Assembly (NCBI RefSeq): GCF_001267885.1
Contig: NZ_CP012382.1
Span: 2,095,001 to 2,159,000, forward strand
DNA: 64,000 nucleotides
Reading direction: 5' to 3'
Source: Streptomyces ambofaciens ATCC 23877
Lineage (GTDB): Bacteria > Actinomycetota > Actinomycetes > Streptomycetales > Streptomycetaceae
The notes under the pieces were generated by a model. It was not told where the DNA came from. It was given only the letters and a program-made list of their open reading frames with translations, and ran no database searches. The translations under genes were made by a program, and so were the position numbers. Position 1 is the first letter of the stretch, and the number at the start of each line of letters is the position of its first letter. Shown here piece after piece: positions 45,734 through 55,065 of the stretch.

Positions 45734-47158
45734 TCAGGTGTCGTACTCCTGGATGCGCCGGCCGTGCCCCCGGTCGGTCAGGGCGGGCAGCCGCTCCCCC
45801 AGTTCCCGCACCACCGCGGGGACGTCGAGGGTGAGCAGTTCGCGCTCCCGCATGAGGACCCGTCCGTCGACGATCGTCGTGCGCACGTCGGCGGACCGCG
45901 CGCTGTGCACCAGGGTGGCGGCGAGATCGTGCACGGGCTGGGTGTGCGGGCCGGTGAGGTCGACGAGGACGAGGTCGGCCCGCATGCCGGGCGCGATCCG
46001 CCCGATGGTGTCACCCAGCCCCACCGCGCGGGCGCTCTGCACCGTGGCGTGGTGCAGGGCCTGACGGGCGGAGAGCCAGCGGGGGTCGCCCTCGCTCGAC
46101 TTCTGGATCAGGGAGGTGAGGGCCATCGACTCCCACACGTCGAGCGAGTTGTTGGAGGCCGCTCCGTCGGTGGCGAGGCCGACGGGGACGCCGATGTCGC
46201 GCAGGGCGCGTACGGGGGTGGTGGTGGGCCAGGCGAACTTGAGGTAGCCGCGGGGCGCGGTCGCCACGGCCGTACGCCCACCCGCGCGCGCGAGGAGCGG
46301 CAGATCGGCCTCGACGATGCCGGTGCCGTGCGCGATGAGCACGTCGGTGTCGAGGATCCCGGTGCGTTCCAGGACCTCGATCGGCGTGGCACCGTTCCGG
46401 GCGAGGCTGGTGTCGGTCTGGTCGCGGTTCTCCGCGGCGTGCAGGTGCACGGGCAGACCGTGGTCGCGGGCGAGTCCGGCGGTGGCGGTGAGATCGGCTT
46501 CGGTCACGGTGTAGGGGGCGTGCGGTGCGAGGGCGGTCGTGATGCGGCCGCCGGCGGTGTCCCGGTGCCGCAGCGCGAACTCCAGTGACCGCTCCCGCCC
46601 TTCGGGCCCCTGCGAGGAGAAGTACGCCTGGCCCAGAAGTGCCCGCATTCCGCACTCGGCGACCACGGCGGCGACGGTGTCCATGGCGAAGTAGTGGTCC
46701 GCGAAAGAGGTGACGCCCGCGCGGATCATCTCGGCGCAGGCCAGCCGGGCTCCCAGCTCCACATCGCGTTCGGTCAGGTTGGACTCGACGGGCCAGACGA
46801 CGTCGTTGAACCACTCCTCGGTGGGCAGGTCCTCCGCCAGCCCGCGCAGGGCCACCATCGGCGCGTGCGTGTGGCAGTTGATCAGCCCGGGGAGGGCGGC
46901 CTGGCCACGCGCGTCGATGCGGTCGGCGGCGGCGAGGTCCGCCACGGCGGCGGCCGTCGTGACGGAGTCGACGAGACCGTCCCGTACGACGACGGCCGCG
47001 TCCTCCTCGAAGCCGATCCGCTCGCGCTCGTCGTGCACGAGGACGGTGCAGCCCGTGATGACCAGGTCGGCGGGCTCTCGGGAGCCGGCGGGCTCCTCAC
47101 CAGGGGCGGCGGGCTTCTCACGGAAGTCGGTGGGCTTCGCACGGTACGAAGGGGTCAT
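45734..47158 (-). CDS. Amidohydrolase, TrzA/AtzA/MtaD-like deaminase family
   Basis: A 474-aa metal-dependent hydrolase of the amidohydrolase superfamily, close to 5-methylthioadenosine/S-adenosylhomocysteine deaminases and chlorohydrolases. Metal ligands: His96 and His98 in NCHTHAP, the His of PVHLHAAENRDQ, the His of IAHGTGI and the Asp of GLATDGAASNNSLD. GMRADLVLVDL closes the beta-sandwich domain. The likely reaction is deamination of an adenosine- or guanine-like ring, but residues around the site do not fix the substrate. The N-terminal 30 residues are non-conserved. The start is ATG 47158 or GTG 47161; neither has a good SD. Confidence 0.93.
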   Translation of the reverse strand: MTPSYRAKPTDFREKPAAPGEEPAGSREPADLVITGCTVLVHDERERIGFEEDAAVVVRDGLVDSVTTAAAVADLAAADRIDARGQAALPGLINCHTHAPMVALRGLAEDLPTEEWFNDVVWPVESNLTERDVELGARLACAEMIRAGVTSFADHYFAMDTVAAVVAECGMRALLGQAYFSSQGPEGRERSLEFALRHRDTAGGRITTALAPHAPYTVTEADLTATAGLARDHGLPVHLHAAENRDQTDTSLARNGATPIEVLERTGILDTDVLIAHGTGIVEADLPLLARAGGRTAVATAPRGYLKFAWPTTTPVRALRDIGVPVGLATDGAASNNSLDVWESMALTSLIQKSSEGDPRWLSARQALHHATVQSARAVGLGDTIGRIAPGMRADLVLVDLTGPHTQPVHDLAATLVHSARSADVRTTIVDGRVLMRERELLTLDVPAVVRELGERLPALTDRGHGRRIQEYDT

Positions 47159-47209
47159 CACGCCAACGTACGGCCCGGGCGGCGAGGTGGACGTCGTCCG
47201 GCGGGACGC

Positions 47210-49096
47210 TCACCCGGCCAGGCTCGGTGCGGGGTCACGCAGTGCCACGTGCCCGCGCCGCGCGGCGAGTTCGCTTCGCAGCCCGGCGAGCCGTTCGGTG
47301 TGCCGGGGCGTGAGCCGGCCGGTGTCGTCGAGGTGCACGGCACACGCGGTGGTGGTGTCGACGAGCCGTTCGAGGACCGCGGCGACCTCGTCCGCGCCCT
47401 CGGAGTGCCGGGCGAGGGCAGGCAGCTCGGCGGCGGCCAGCGCGATCGCGGCGCGGGCTTCGGCCAGCGTGCGGTAGGCCTCGCGGCGCAGCGTCCACCG
47501 GGTGGCACGGTCGTCGGACTCACTCAGGACGTGGGCGAGATAGGCGTGCGCGGCGGCGTCGGCGGCCTCGGTGCGGGTACGGACCCTGCCGCCCCGCTGC
47601 CCCGGCATCGGCAGGTGTCCGACGACCAGCACGATGGCGCAGGCCAGCAGCGTCTCCCCGATACGGCTGACGGAGGCCTGGGGCTCACCGGCCACCATGA
47701 TCAGGGCCAGGACGAGGACGGTGACCACGGCCGTCTGCGCGGCGAAGTGCCGTGCGGCGACCGGCACCAGGGCCCCGCAGACGGCGACGAGGACCACGAG
47801 TCCTTCCGGGCGGGGCAGCACGGCGGCGACCCCGGCGAAGAGAAGCGCCCCGAGGACCGTCCCGGCCGCCCGGCACAGCACCCGGGACGCCAGCGGTCCG
47901 AGGTCGGGCTTCACGAGGAAGACGGCGGTGGCGGGAAGCCAGTACCAGTGCTGGTGCGCACCGTGCCAGGGCCCGTGGTGCAGGGCCTGGGCGACGGCGG
48001 CACTGGCCCCGAAGCAGAGGCCGGCGCGCAGCCCGTACTCCCGTCCGCCGGCGCCGAGGACGGTGCGGACCAGGGAGACGAACGACCTCCTGCGGGTGTG
48101 CAGGTCCCGGCCCCCGCCCCGGTCGAAGGCCTCGGCGGCGTGCAGGAGGGCGTCGTCCAGGGCACGCAGAGCGGGCTCGGTGCGGCTGGGTGCGGGCAGC
48201 GGACCGGCCGGGGTGTTGCCGCGGACGGCGGCGGCGAGCCGCCGTGGGCCCTCGCCGGCCCGTGCCGGCAGGGGCCGTTCCGCCCAGGCGAGCGCGGTCG
48301 CCGCCTCGCCCAGCGGCAACGCGGCGGCGTACTGGGCGTGCAGCCGCCGTTCGGCCGCTGAGGAGGCTTGGCGTCGCAGCCGGGGCCCGGTGAGCGCGTC
48401 CTGCGCCTGGTCGAGGGCTGCGGTGAGCGCGGCCCTGCGGGCGACGGCGTGCTCGGTACCCGCGGCGTCCAGGAGCGCGGCGACGGCGTCGTAGATCGCG
48501 GCGACGGCGGCCCGCTCCCCGTCGAAGCGGAAGGCGAGGCGTGAGTCCCCGGCGAGGGAGCCGGGCGTGGGCAGCACCAGCCGCAGCACGAGCAGCCATC
48601 CGGCACCGGCGAGGAAGGCCGGCGCGCTCTGCCACGCGGGGCCGGGCAGCGGCATGCCGGCCCCTACGGCGGTGGTGACCAGCAACTGCGTCCCGGCGCC
48701 GGAAGCCACGGTTCCGAGGGCGCTGAAGCCGCCTGCGACCAGTCCGAGGCCGGTCAGCACCAGCGTCAGCGGGACGCCGTCGAGACGCTCACCGGAGTAC
48801 GTCCCCACGAGCAGCCCGACCGCTCCCGCGAGCGCGGGGACGCCGATCCGCCGCACGGAGGTACGACGGCTGCCCGGCCGGTCGTTGATGCCGGCGAGCA
48901 TGGCGGCGATGGCGGCGACGACGCCCAGGGGCGCCCGGCCGGCGAGCATCGCGGCCAGCAGCAGCGGCCCGCCGGCCAGCGCGCCGCGGATCACCGCGCT
49001 CCAGGGCACGGGGCCGCGTTGGGCGCTCAGGGCGTGGGCGAGCCACGGCGGAAGCGTGGGGGCGACGGGGCGGGCGCGGCGGAGGGTGCGGAACAC
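47210..49096 (-). CDS. FUSC family membrane protein (aromatic acid exporter-like)
   Basis: A 628-aa protein with the FUSC/YccS-like layout: two blocks of six short transmembrane helices (about 33-180 and 355-490) separated by a long cytoplasmic helical region. Motifs include AAIAAMLAGINDRPGSRRTSVRRIGVPALAG and HQHWYWLPATAVFLVKPDLGPLASRVLCRAAGTVLGALL; the second is the FUSC signature. Related proteins export aromatic carboxylic acids or drugs. The C-terminal 130 residues are helical and charged. The start is GTG at 49096, with AGGAG about 12 nt upstream, a rather long gap. It is divergent from nothing; it runs toward the amidohydrolase gene. Confidence 0.92.
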   Translation of the reverse strand: MFRTLRRARPVAPTLPPWLAHALSAQRGPVPWSAVIRGALAGGPLLLAAMLAGRAPLGVVAAIAAMLAGINDRPGSRRTSVRRIGVPALAGAVGLLVGTYSGERLDGVPLTLVLTGLGLVAGGFSALGTVASGAGTQLLVTTAVGAGMPLPGPAWQSAPAFLAGAGWLLVLRLVLPTPGSLAGDSRLAFRFDGERAAVAAIYDAVAALLDAAGTEHAVARRAALTAALDQAQDALTGPRLRRQASSAAERRLHAQYAAALPLGEAATALAWAERPLPARAGEGPRRLAAAVRGNTPAGPLPAPSRTEPALRALDDALLHAAEAFDRGGGRDLHTRRRSFVSLVRTVLGAGGREYGLRAGLCFGASAAVAQALHHGPWHGAHQHWYWLPATAVFLVKPDLGPLASRVLCRAAGTVLGALLFAGVAAVLPRPEGLVVLVAVCGALVPVAARHFAAQTAVVTVLVLALIMVAGEPQASVSRIGETLLACAIVLVVGHLPMPGQRGGRVRTRTEAADAAAHAYLAHVLSESDDRATRWTLRREAYRTLAEARAAIALAAAELPALARHSEGADEVAAVLERLVDTTTACAVHLDDTGRLTPRHTERLAGLRSELAARRGHVALRDPAPSLAG

Positions 49097-49394
49097 GGGG
49101 TGCGGGGCTCCTGTGTCGTCCGGTCGAGGGCGGGGGGTGAGCCTTCGGGCGACGGTGGCCGGGCTGTGCGGTGCACGATCAAGCGTACGGTCGGTTCTTG
49201 AGGCACCGGAAACGGGCGGGTTTCCGCGGTGTGAAGTCGTTCGGGGCGGGGCGGGGCGGAGTCGGGTCGTCGGGGCTGATGCCGGGTTTCCGGCCCCCTT
49301 GGGGTCGGCACCTTCCGCGTGCGCGGTCGTCGTCTTCCGCTTGCGCGATCTTCGTCTTCCGCTTGCGCGATCGTCACCTGCCGTGCCCGGTTCG
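49097..49394. other. 298-bp spacer with tandem repeats
   Basis: Region between the FUSC gene and the nucleotidyltransferase gene, both on the minus strand. It contains three 22-bp tandem units (49312-49377), G-rich runs near 49230-49260 and the probable promoter of the FUSC gene. No coding sequence is supported. Confidence 0.5.
49312..49377. repeat. Three tandem 22-bp units
   Basis: Units begin at 49312, 49334 and 49356, consensus CTTCCGCTTGCGCGATCTTC plus GT; copies two and three are nearly identical, copy one has three differences. It lies just downstream of the nucleotidyltransferase stop (49395). Confidence 0.9.
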
Positions 49395-50162
49395 TCAGCC
49401 GGCGTCCACCGCCTCGCTCAGGGTCCGCTCGGCCTCGGTCACCGATCGTGACAGGGACCGCGGGTCCGGCAGCAGTGTCGCCAGTAGCCCGTTCATCGTG
49501 CCCAGCCCGGCCCGCTCGATGAGCCCTTTCTCGTTCGTGATCCACTCCCCCCGTGCCGCCATCACCGCATGCGCCGTCTGTGTCGTGGCGAGGGCGATCG
49601 CGCCGGCGACCTGGGTGAGGGCGCCCCTGGGGGCGTGGCCCGCCTTGGCGTAGGCGAGGGTGGCCGTGGCCGCGCCGTACCAGCGCTCCGGGGCCGTGGC
49701 GCGGAGGGCCTCCGGGTAGGAGGGGCAGGGCAGTTCGCCGCGCAGCACCTTGTTGATCGCCAGCTCGGCGACGACCAGGTACGTGGGGATGCCCGCCAGG
49801 TGGAACGTCAGCGGCTCGATGTCGAAGCGCCCCGCCTGCGCCTCCGCCACCTGGTGCTCGACCACGTCGAGGTCGCGGTAGTGCAGGTCCACCCGGCGTT
49901 CGTCGACGGTCAGCCACGCTCCCCCGTTGAAGACGCCACCGCCCCAGGCACCGACCTCGGAGACCTCACCGGGCCAGCCGAGGGCACGGACGTCGTCCGG
50001 GTCGAAGGGACCGCGGTAGTAGACCGCCAGGTCCCAGTCGCTGTCGGGGCCGTGCGTGCCCTGGGCCCTGGAGCCGCCGAGGGTGACGGCCCGGACGGTG
50101 GGCAGGGTGGCCAGCCGGTCGGCGGTGGTGTCGAGGAACACCTGGTCCGGGAGGGAGGGCAC
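49395..50162 (-). CDS. Nucleotidyltransferase-fold protein
   Basis: A 255-aa protein with a DNA-polymerase-beta-like nucleotidyltransferase N-terminus: AVTLGGSRAQGTHGPDSDWDLAVYY is the GS-x-DxD signature (about 27-50). The third acidic residue is likely in RRVDLHYRDLD. The C-terminal half is helical (EALRATAPERWYGAATATLAYAKAGHAP), as in kanamycin-type or MNT-like transferases. Possible roles are nucleotidylation of a small molecule, antibiotic or protein. The GTG at 50162 follows AGGAGG. It is divergent from the hypothetical-RidA-GNAT trio. Confidence 0.88.
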   Translation of the reverse strand: MPSLPDQVFLDTTADRLATLPTVRAVTLGGSRAQGTHGPDSDWDLAVYYRGPFDPDDVRALGWPGEVSEVGAWGGGVFNGGAWLTVDERRVDLHYRDLDVVEHQVAEAQAGRFDIEPLTFHLAGIPTYLVVAELAINKVLRGELPCPSYPEALRATAPERWYGAATATLAYAKAGHAPRGALTQVAGAIALATTQTAHAVMAARGEWITNEKGLIERAGLGTMNGLLATLLPDPRSLSRSVTEAERTLSEAVDAG

Positions 50163-50303
50163 TGCTGGGGCCTCCTGACGGGAGGGTGCGGTCGCGTGGA
50201 CGCCGAAGCGTACGCGCGGTCGGCGCGCGGTACGAGTCGATTGTCAGTGGCAGGCGTTATCAATGAAGTCGTCACTGAGCGTAGCGACGGGGGAGGTGGT
50301 GTC

Positions 50304-50825
50304 GTGAGGGCATCGCGACAGCGGGACAAAGGGAACCCGGGCGGGCACGGAGGGCGGGACGAAGGGAGCCCCGGGCCGGCACGGAAGGAGCGCGCGGTAC
50401 GGGCGCGGGAGCCCGGTGGGGCCGAGCCCGGGCCGAGGCACGGCCACGTGTCGGCGGCCGGGTTGCGGGCCAGGGGCTGGACTGCGGAGATGGTGCGCCG
50501 GCTGCTCGGGGAGCCCGATCTGCTGCGCACCCACCCGTACCTCCGCTCGGCGCCGCCGACGCGTCTGTACGCCGTGGACCGGGTGGAGGCTGTGGAGCGC
50601 GGCGCCGCCTTCCGGGCCGCGGCGGCGGCTGCGGCGCGCCGGTCCACCGCACGGCGGGGCACGGTCCGGCTCCGGAAGCGGGAGTTGCGGGCACGGATCA
50701 GCGCACGGCGGGGCGGTGAGCGGCGGTGGGGCGAAGAGCGGCGGTGGGGAAATTCGGATGCGCAGGAGGTCCGGAGAACGGACGATCGGGAGGTCGATCG
50801 CCCACCGCCCCAGGAGCCCACGTGA
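50304..50825 (+). CDS. Hypothetical protein coupled to RidA
   Basis: A 173-aa basic protein. The recognisable part is at about 55-110: GLRARGWTAEMVRRLLGEPDLLRTHPYLRSAPPTRLYAVDRVEAVE, a short HTH-like domain that recurs in Streptomyces proteins of unknown function (WxxxMVRxLLGEPD). The rest is low-complexity Arg/Gly/Ala. The GTG at 50304 has GGAGG 7 nt upstream. The stop codon overlaps the GTG of the RidA gene (GTGA), so translation is coupled. Nucleic-acid binding is a guess from charge. Confidence 0.7.
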   Translation: MRASRQRDKGNPGGHGGRDEGSPGPARKERAVRAREPGGAEPGPRHGHVSAAGLRARGWTAEMVRRLLGEPDLLRTHPYLRSAPPTRLYAVDRVEAVERGAAFRAAAAAAARRSTARRGTVRLRKRELRARISARRGGERRWGEERRWGNSDAQEVRRTDDREVDRPPPQEPT

Positions 50826-51292
50826 TCCAGCGCGTCACCGTGCCCGGCCTGTTCCCGCCGCCCACCTACGCTCATGCCTCGGTCGTCGAGGCCGGGACGA
50901 GGCTCGCCTTCCTGGCCGGGTCCGTTCCGCTCGACGCGGAGGGCCGGCTGGTCGGCGAGGGCGACCCGGTCCGTCAGGCCGAGCAGGTGATCGCGAACCT
51001 CACCGAGCAGTTGCGCGCCGTCGGGAGCTCGTTGGATCACGTCCTGTCGACCGAGGTGTACGTCGTGAGCGCCGAATCCGGCACGCTGTCCGCCGTCTGG
51101 GACGTCGTCGAGGCGTCCGGGCTCAGTACGGGCCCTCATTCCTCGACCCTGCTCGGGGTGAGCTGCCTCGGGTACCCGGGGCAGCTGGTGGAGATCACGG
51201 CGACGGCGGCCGTGTCGGACGACGCGCCCGCCGGCGTGTCGACCACCGCCGTGTCGACCACCCCGGACGTGTCGGGTCGGGAGCGTCCGTGA
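50822..51292 (+). CDS. RidA-family enamine/imine deaminase
   Basis: A 156-aa RidA (YjgF/YER057c) protein, which hydrolyses reactive enamine and imine intermediates from PLP enzymes. The core is at about 1-130: YAHASVVEAGTRLAFLAGSVPLDAEGRLVGEGDPVRQAEQVIANL, VLSTEVYVVSAESGTLSAVWDVV, SSTLLGVSCLGYPGQLVEITATA. The catalytic Arg of E. coli RidA is not obvious, so it may belong to an RidA subfamily with another role. A Thr/Val-rich tail (about 130-156) is unusual. The GTG at 50822 overlaps the upstream stop and its own stop overlaps the next GTG. Confidence 0.9.
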   Translation: MIQRVTVPGLFPPPTYAHASVVEAGTRLAFLAGSVPLDAEGRLVGEGDPVRQAEQVIANLTEQLRAVGSSLDHVLSTEVYVVSAESGTLSAVWDVVEASGLSTGPHSSTLLGVSCLGYPGQLVEITATAAVSDDAPAGVSTTAVSTTPDVSGRERP

Positions 51293-51759
51293 GCGGGGCA
51301 GAGGACGGACAACCGGTCGTCCTGAGGCGGGCGACGGCCGCCGATGCTCGGGACGCGGCCGACGTCTGGTTGCGTTCCTTCGCCGCCGCACTGCCCACGG
51401 TCGTCAGGCCTCGGACCGACGACGAGGTGCGGGAGTACTTCCATCACGTGGTGGTGCCCCTGCGTGAGGCCTGGGTGGCGGAGGCGGCACGCGGAGAGGT
51501 CGTCGGCGTGATGGTGCTGGAGGGCGAGGAGTTGTCGCAGTTGTACCTCGCCCCGGAGTGGCGCGGGCGCGGGATCGGAGACCGGTTCGTCGCCCTGGCC
51601 AAGGAGCACGGGCCGGGGAGGCTCTCCCTATGGACCTTCCAGGTCAACGCGCCCGCCCACCGCTTCTACGAGCGGCACGGTTTCACCGCCGTGGAGTGGA
51701 CGGACGGCGCGGGCAACGAGGAGCGGGAGCCGGACGTGCGGTACGTGTGGCGGCCTTAG
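51289..51759 (+). CDS. GNAT family N-acetyltransferase
   Basis: A 156-aa acetyl-CoA-dependent acetyltransferase. Motif A is LYLAPEWRGRGIGDRFVALAKEHG (Q/RxxGxG/A as RGRGIG), motif B is LSLWTFQVNAPAHRFYERHGFTAVE. Its N-terminus (VVLRRATAADARDAADVWLRSFAAA) is typical. The GTG at 51289 overlaps the RidA stop (GTGA), completing a three-gene translationally coupled unit. The substrate is unknown; with RidA it might deal with amine metabolites. Confidence 0.9.
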   Translation: MSGAEDGQPVVLRRATAADARDAADVWLRSFAAALPTVVRPRTDDEVREYFHHVVVPLREAWVAEAARGEVVGVMVLEGEELSQLYLAPEWRGRGIGDRFVALAKEHGPGRLSLWTFQVNAPAHRFYERHGFTAVEWTDGAGNEEREPDVRYVWRP

Positions 51760-51794
51760 ACGACGGCTCCTCGGCCATGCGCCATGCGTCCCTC

Positions 51795-51823
51795 GTCATG
51801 CGTCATGCGTCATGCGTCATGCG

Positions 51824-51829
<6 letters not shown>
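51795..51829. repeat. Five perfect copies of the 7-bp unit GTCATGC
   Basis: GTCATGC repeats at 51795, 51802, 51809, 51816 and 51823, followed by a degraded copy. The stop codon of the minus-strand iminopeptidase remnant (51824-51826) lies inside the fifth copy, so repeat change could alter its C-terminus. Confidence 0.95.
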
Positions 51830-52847
<1,018 letters not shown>

Positions 52848-53561
52848 TCACGCGGTGGGCAGCCCGGCCGTGTCGGCCGCCGTACGGAGCACGTCACGGA
52901 GCATCTCGGGGGTGAGACGGCCGGTGAACGTGTTGCGCTGGCTGACATGGAAGCAGCCGAAGAGGTCCAGGCCGGGGCCGTCGGGAGCGTCCAGCCTGAC
53001 GTGTCGGCCGTGTCCGAAGGCGGGGCGGGGGCGTGGCACGATCCAGCCCGCCTCGGCGAATGCCGGGAGTGCGGCCTGCCAGCCGAAGGCGCCGAGCACG
53101 ACCACCGTCCGCAGTGTGGGCCTCAGCAGCCCCAGTTCCTGGATGAGCCAGGGACGGCAGGTGTCGCGCTCGGCGGGGGTGGGCTTGTTCTCGGGCGGGG
53201 CGCAGTGCACCGGCGAGGTGACGCGCACGCCGAGCAGTTCCAGGCCGTCGTCCGCGGAGACGGCGGTGGGCTGCGAGGCGAGCCCCACGTCGTACAACGC
53301 CTGGTACAGCACGTCCCCGGAGCGGTCCCCGGTGAACATCCGGCCGGTGCGATTGCCTCCGTGGGCCGCGGGGGCGAGCCCGACGATCAGCAGACGCGCG
53401 TCCGGCGGACCGAAGCCCGGCACGGGTCGTCCCCAGTAGGTCCAGTCGGCGAAGGCGGCCCGTTTGGTGCGGGCCACCTCCTCCCGCCAGTCGACGAGCC
53501 GCGGACAGGCCCGGCACTCCTCGATGCGCCGGTCGAGTACGGAGAGGCCGCTGGTGTTCAT
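52848..53561 (-). CDS. Family 5 uracil-DNA glycosylase (UdgB-type)
   Basis: A 237-aa DNA repair enzyme that excises uracil and some oxidised or deaminated bases. [4Fe-4S] ligands are Cys16 and Cys19 (ECRACPRL) with Cys120 and Cys135 (PVHC, ERDTC). The uracil-binding and catalytic loop is [24 protein letters not shown] (about 59-82), which marks family 5 rather than family 4. The intercalating loop is [14 protein letters not shown]. The ATG at 53561 is used, with GGTGGAGG immediately before it; an upstream ATG at 53582 adds seven residues. It is another DNA repair gene in this region. Confidence 0.93.
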   Translation of the reverse strand: MNTSGLSVLDRRIEECRACPRLVDWREEVARTKRAAFADWTYWGRPVPGFGPPDARLLIVGLAPAAHGGNRTGRMFTGDRSGDVLYQALYDVGLASQPTAVSADDGLELLGVRVTSPVHCAPPENKPTPAERDTCRPWLIQELGLLRPTLRTVVVLGAFGWQAALPAFAEAGWIVPRPRPAFGHGRHVRLDAPDGPGLDLFGCFHVSQRNTFTGRLTPEMLRDVLRTAADTAGLPTA

Positions 53562-53742
53562 GCCTCCACCGTAGAACGCCATGCGGCCGCTGCCGGAAGG
53601 CGGCAGTGGGCGAGGCGCCGGGCACTGCGTCCGCGATCGCCCGTCACCGACCTCGACGAGCAGACCCCGACGGGCGTCCAGGCGGTGCCGGCCCGCGGAA
53701 ATAGAGGTCTCTCTCGTCCGGCCGGACGGTTAAGGTCGGACC

Positions 53743-54420
53743 ATGGCTTCCGAGCATGACGAGGGCAGGAACGGCGGGCCGGCCGCCCCACGGGACGCCC
53801 GCGCGGTACAGGCCGGGACAGCGGCCGGCGACAGCGTCGCGGAGAGGGCCGCGGACGCGGTCGGCGGCAAGGCCACCGGGCAGCGGCCCGAGGCGGTCGG
53901 TGGCCGCGGCACCGGGCAGCCCGGCCCGGGCGACGCAGCCGCCGGCGTCTCCGAGCCCCCGGACCCGAAGACCGCCGCGGCGATCGCCGCCGCCGAGGCG
54001 GCCGGGCCGCAGAACGGCGAGACCGTCCGGGTGGACAGCTGGATCTGGGCCGTGCGTCTCATCAAGACCCGCTCCCTCGGCGCGACCGCCTGCCGAGGCG
54101 GCCATGTCCGGGTGAACGGCGAGCGCGTGAAGCCCGCGTACTCCCTGCGCGTCGGCGACGAGGTGCGCCTGCGGCACGAGGGCAGGGAACGCGTCGTCGT
54201 CGTGAAGCGACTGATCCGCAAGCGCGTCGGCGCCCCGGTCGCCGCCCAGTGCTACCTCGACAACTCCCCGCCGCCCCCGCCCCGCGAGGCCGTCGCCCCG
54301 GCCGGCATCCGCGACCGCGGCGCCGGCCGCCCCACCAAGCGCGACCGCCGCGAACTGGAACGCCTGCGAGGACTCGAAAGCCTGAGCCGCGCCCGGAGGG
54401 ATGCCGAGACCAGGCCCTGA
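53743..54420 (+). CDS. S4-domain RNA-binding protein (Hsp15-like) with N-terminal expansion
   Basis: A 225-aa protein whose core (about 96-210) is an S4 RNA-binding domain of the Hsp15 type: VRVDSWIWAVRLIKTRSLGATACRGGHVRVNGERVKPAYSLRVGDEVRLRHEGRE. E. coli Hsp15 binds the 50S subunit carrying a stranded nascent chain. The C-terminal basic tail (AVAPAGIRDRGAGRPTKRDRRELERLRGL) matches Streptomyces homologues. Residues 1-93 are an Ala/Gly-rich, low-complexity region that homologues mostly lack; the usual length is about 130 aa. No better internal start has an SD. The strong terminator at 54442-54500 follows. Confidence 0.92.
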   Translation: MASEHDEGRNGGPAAPRDARAVQAGTAAGDSVAERAADAVGGKATGQRPEAVGGRGTGQPGPGDAAAGVSEPPDPKTAAAIAAAEAAGPQNGETVRVDSWIWAVRLIKTRSLGATACRGGHVRVNGERVKPAYSLRVGDEVRLRHEGRERVVVVKRLIRKRVGAPVAAQCYLDNSPPPPPREAVAPAGIRDRGAGRPTKRDRRELERLRGLESLSRARRDAETRP

Positions 54421-54441
54421 AAGCGCCGCGGCCCCGCCCGC

Positions 54442-54500
54442 GTGCCCTGCCTCGGACGCTGCCGCGGACGTCGTCCGCGGCAGCGTCCGAGGCGGGGCAC
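54442..54500. terminator. Very long perfect hairpin between S4 and DoxX genes
   Basis: Arms at 54442-54469 and 54473-54500: 28 bp, with only position 54448/54494 mismatched (U-G wobble on one strand), and a 3-nt loop. The inner 21 bp are perfect. It separates convergent genes and would terminate both. Confidence 0.9.
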
Positions 54501-54509
54501 CTGCCCGGT

Positions 54510-54986
54510 TCAGGCGCGCCGGGGCCGTACCCGGCGGAGAAGCTCCTCGTTGTGTCCGCGCCGGGCCCAGGCGACGAGCAGGAGCGGCACCATGAGGATG
54601 ACGGGTGTCGCGGCGTTGTCCCCGTCGAAGCAGGCGAGCTGGACGACGAACGCGCCGACCATCAGAGCGCCGAGGGCCGCCGCGGCCACCGACTGCAGTG
54701 CGGGGATCAACAGAGCGATCGCGCCGGCCAGTTCGAGCACGCCGATGACGTACATGCCCGCGTTGCCCCAGCCCATCGTGGCGAAGGTGTCGGCCGCCGA
54801 GGAGTGCGCGATCAGCTTGGGCAAGGCGCTCGCCCCGGCGAAGAACACCGCGAGGAGCACCTGCACCGCACGCAGGACGGTCCGGGCGCCCCGCCCACGG
54901 GCCGGTGCGGTGGAAGTCGCCGGGGCCGCGGAAGCACCAGGGCTCGACGGGGCGGCGGCGACGATCGGGGCGGCGGGCTGAGACAT
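54510..54986 (-). CDS. DoxX family membrane protein
   Basis: A 158-aa DoxX-like protein with four transmembrane helices (about 37-55, 72-92, 95-115, 125-140). Marks are ALPKLIAHSSAADTFATMGWGNAGMYVIGVLELAGAIALL, the DoxX core. Such proteins are linked to membrane thiol-redox or terminal oxidase partners; function is open. Residues 1-32 are an Ala/Pro-rich cytoplasmic tail. The ATG at 54986 follows AGGAG. It converges on the S4 gene and shares its terminator. Confidence 0.9.
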   Translation of the reverse strand: MSQPAAPIVAAAPSSPGASAAPATSTAPARGRGARTVLRAVQVLLAVFFAGASALPKLIAHSSAADTFATMGWGNAGMYVIGVLELAGAIALLIPALQSVAAAALGALMVGAFVVQLACFDGDNAATPVILMVPLLLVAWARRGHNEELLRRVRPRRA

Positions 54987-55065
54987 GAGGGTCTCCTGGT
55001 GAGCGGTCCGGGAAGCTGTCGGAGAGGTAGACCGCCCGTCGGCCCCGAACTCATCGCCGGCCCCT

